This document shows positions 5,568 through 6,261 of a DNA stretch of 6,261 nt, piece after piece. The position numbers and the translations under genes were made by a program. The stretch comes from Acetobacteraceae bacterium. GTDB taxonomy: Bacteria > Pseudomonadota > Alphaproteobacteria > Acetobacterales > Acetobacteraceae. Where the stretch lies: assembly GCA_019237355.1 (NCBI GenBank), contig JAFAHH010000816.1, positions 1-6,261 of the forward strand, written 5' to 3'. Numbering within the stretch: the stretch's first letter is position 1; every line of letters begins with the position of its first letter. Below the pieces are notes generated by a model, which was not told where the DNA came from, ran no database searches, and worked only from the letters and a program-made list of their open reading frames with translations.

Positions 5568-6261
5568 TCACCCTGCAGGAACGGTCAGAACGGGCGCCTG
5601 CCCCCCGGCCTTGCCTTCCACCACTCCCATAAGCAGCCCGAGAATGGTATACGCAACCTTGGAGTTGAAGTCGCTGTCATCAATCCAAAACCACGCGTCG
5701 CGGTATCTGACCGCCGTGTCTGTGTTTGGCGGCGCCGCCTTACCGGTGTGCACTCTGACGATGGGGTTGAGTCCCAGCCTTGATGACGGAACCGAGGAAA
5801 TAGTCCGCCCGGCCTGCACGTCCTCTGGTGGAACATCGATCTCGGCACTCACTTGCGAGAGGATGGCAATGATCGGGCGGGTCAGTATCGCGATCTGGCG
5901 GGGACCGGACGTGACCCGGCCATAAACAACTTCCGCCTCGGTCTGACCGGGTAGCATCCCGATCAGTTGGCGCGTGCGTGCAGCCGTCGCCTTCGAACTA
6001 CGATCGCGTGCATCCGCAATGCCCAGGAAGACTTGGTTTCTGTCCTTTGTTCGGACGAAACGGACGGTCAAGATGCCCCCCACTTGCAGCTGTCTCATTC
6101 GGCCGATCAACTCGAAGAATTCAGGATCGCCCGCACCCTCCTGGCCGCCGAGGACAACCGTATTCTGGAAGTGACCAACGGATTGAACCCCGAACCGAAA
6201 CAGGACGTCTATCGGCAGGCCACCCTGAGCCAAGGGCAACAGGTCGGCGGGCGCAGGTGGC
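5568..6261 (-). CDS. C-terminal part of an uncharacterised envelope-type protein (5' end outside window)
   Basis: The frame is open to the right edge, giving 230 visible residues and no true start; the TTG at 6239 is internal, since PPAPADL continues upstream in frame. Recognisable stretches are AQGGLPIDVLFRFGVQSV near the visible N-terminus, FFELIGRMRQLQVGG, then SQVSAEIDVPPEDVQAGR, and a C-terminal RYRDAWFWIDDSDFNSKVAY leading to APVLTVPAG. I recall these landmarks from an unnamed family of secreted or lipoprotein-like proteins in Acetobacteraceae, Methylobacterium and Burkholderia, whose N-terminal half, not visible here, often contains a VRLRYRDTPxFLDV stretch. The function is unknown to me. 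A hydrophobic run AYTILGLLMGVV near the C-terminus looks like part of the fold rather than a membrane anchor. It ends 355 bases before the next gene and shows no link to the RiPP block. Confidence 0.75.
   Translation of the reverse strand, partial: PPAPADLLPLAQGGLPIDVLFRFGVQSVGHFQNTVVLGGQEGAGDPEFFELIGRMRQLQVGGILTVRFVRTKDRNQVFLGIADARDRSSKATAARTRQLIGMLPGQTEAEVVYGRVTSGPRQIAILTRPIIAILSQVSAEIDVPPEDVQAGRTISSVPSSRLGLNPIVRVHTGKAAPPNTDTAVRYRDAWFWIDDSDFNSKVAYTILGLLMGVVEGKAGGQAPVLTVPAG

Noticed and set aside
5160..5783. 207-codon plus-strand frame spanning the gap and the partial gene
   Set aside because: It is antisense to two better-supported genes and its composition is basic and low in hydrophobic core residues.

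Overview
The window is high-GC bacterial DNA that reads most like an alphaproteobacterium. This rests on codon use, alphaproteobacterial-looking protein families, and short GGGTCCAGGG-type hairpin repeats of a kind I associate from memory with Acetobacteraceae and relatives; the genus cannot be fixed from sequence alone. All convincing genes lie on the minus strand, so the biological order runs from high to low coordinates.

Right part (about 6261 to 4463): the 3' end of an uncharacterised envelope-type protein gene runs in from beyond the right edge. A 355-base gap follows, holding only tiny ORFs and a promoter-like site. Next is a small two-helix membrane protein with PLDc_N and SHOCT domains, then a 369-base gene-free stretch with at least six short hairpins. 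Three of these belong to copies of one REP-like unit in both orientations.

Central and left part (4462 to 322), the main interest: a secreted PRC-barrel protein comes first, then after 64 bases a tightly packed four-gene block. (1) A 121-residue secreted precursor peptide of the GrrA/OscA1 type has a Trp/Gly/Asn-rich C-terminal core with six W-x-N and two W-x-R triplets. (2) A GrrM/OscB-type radical SAM/SPASM peptide maturase starts directly after the precursor stop codon. (3) A secreted 245-residue protein of unknown function carries one CxxC pair. (4) A YcaD-like MFS transporter overlaps the previous gene by the classic ATGA. The simplest reading is a RiPP locus: the maturase installs three-residue Trp-to-Asn cyclophane crosslinks in the precursor core, the product leaves the cytoplasm through its own signal peptide, and the secreted protein and transporter are operon partners whose roles are inferred from position only.

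Left edge (1 to 321): downstream of the transporter is the broken N-terminus of an IS5-type transposase, frameshifted by an apparent single-base deletion. It suggests that the RiPP block borders an old insertion site.
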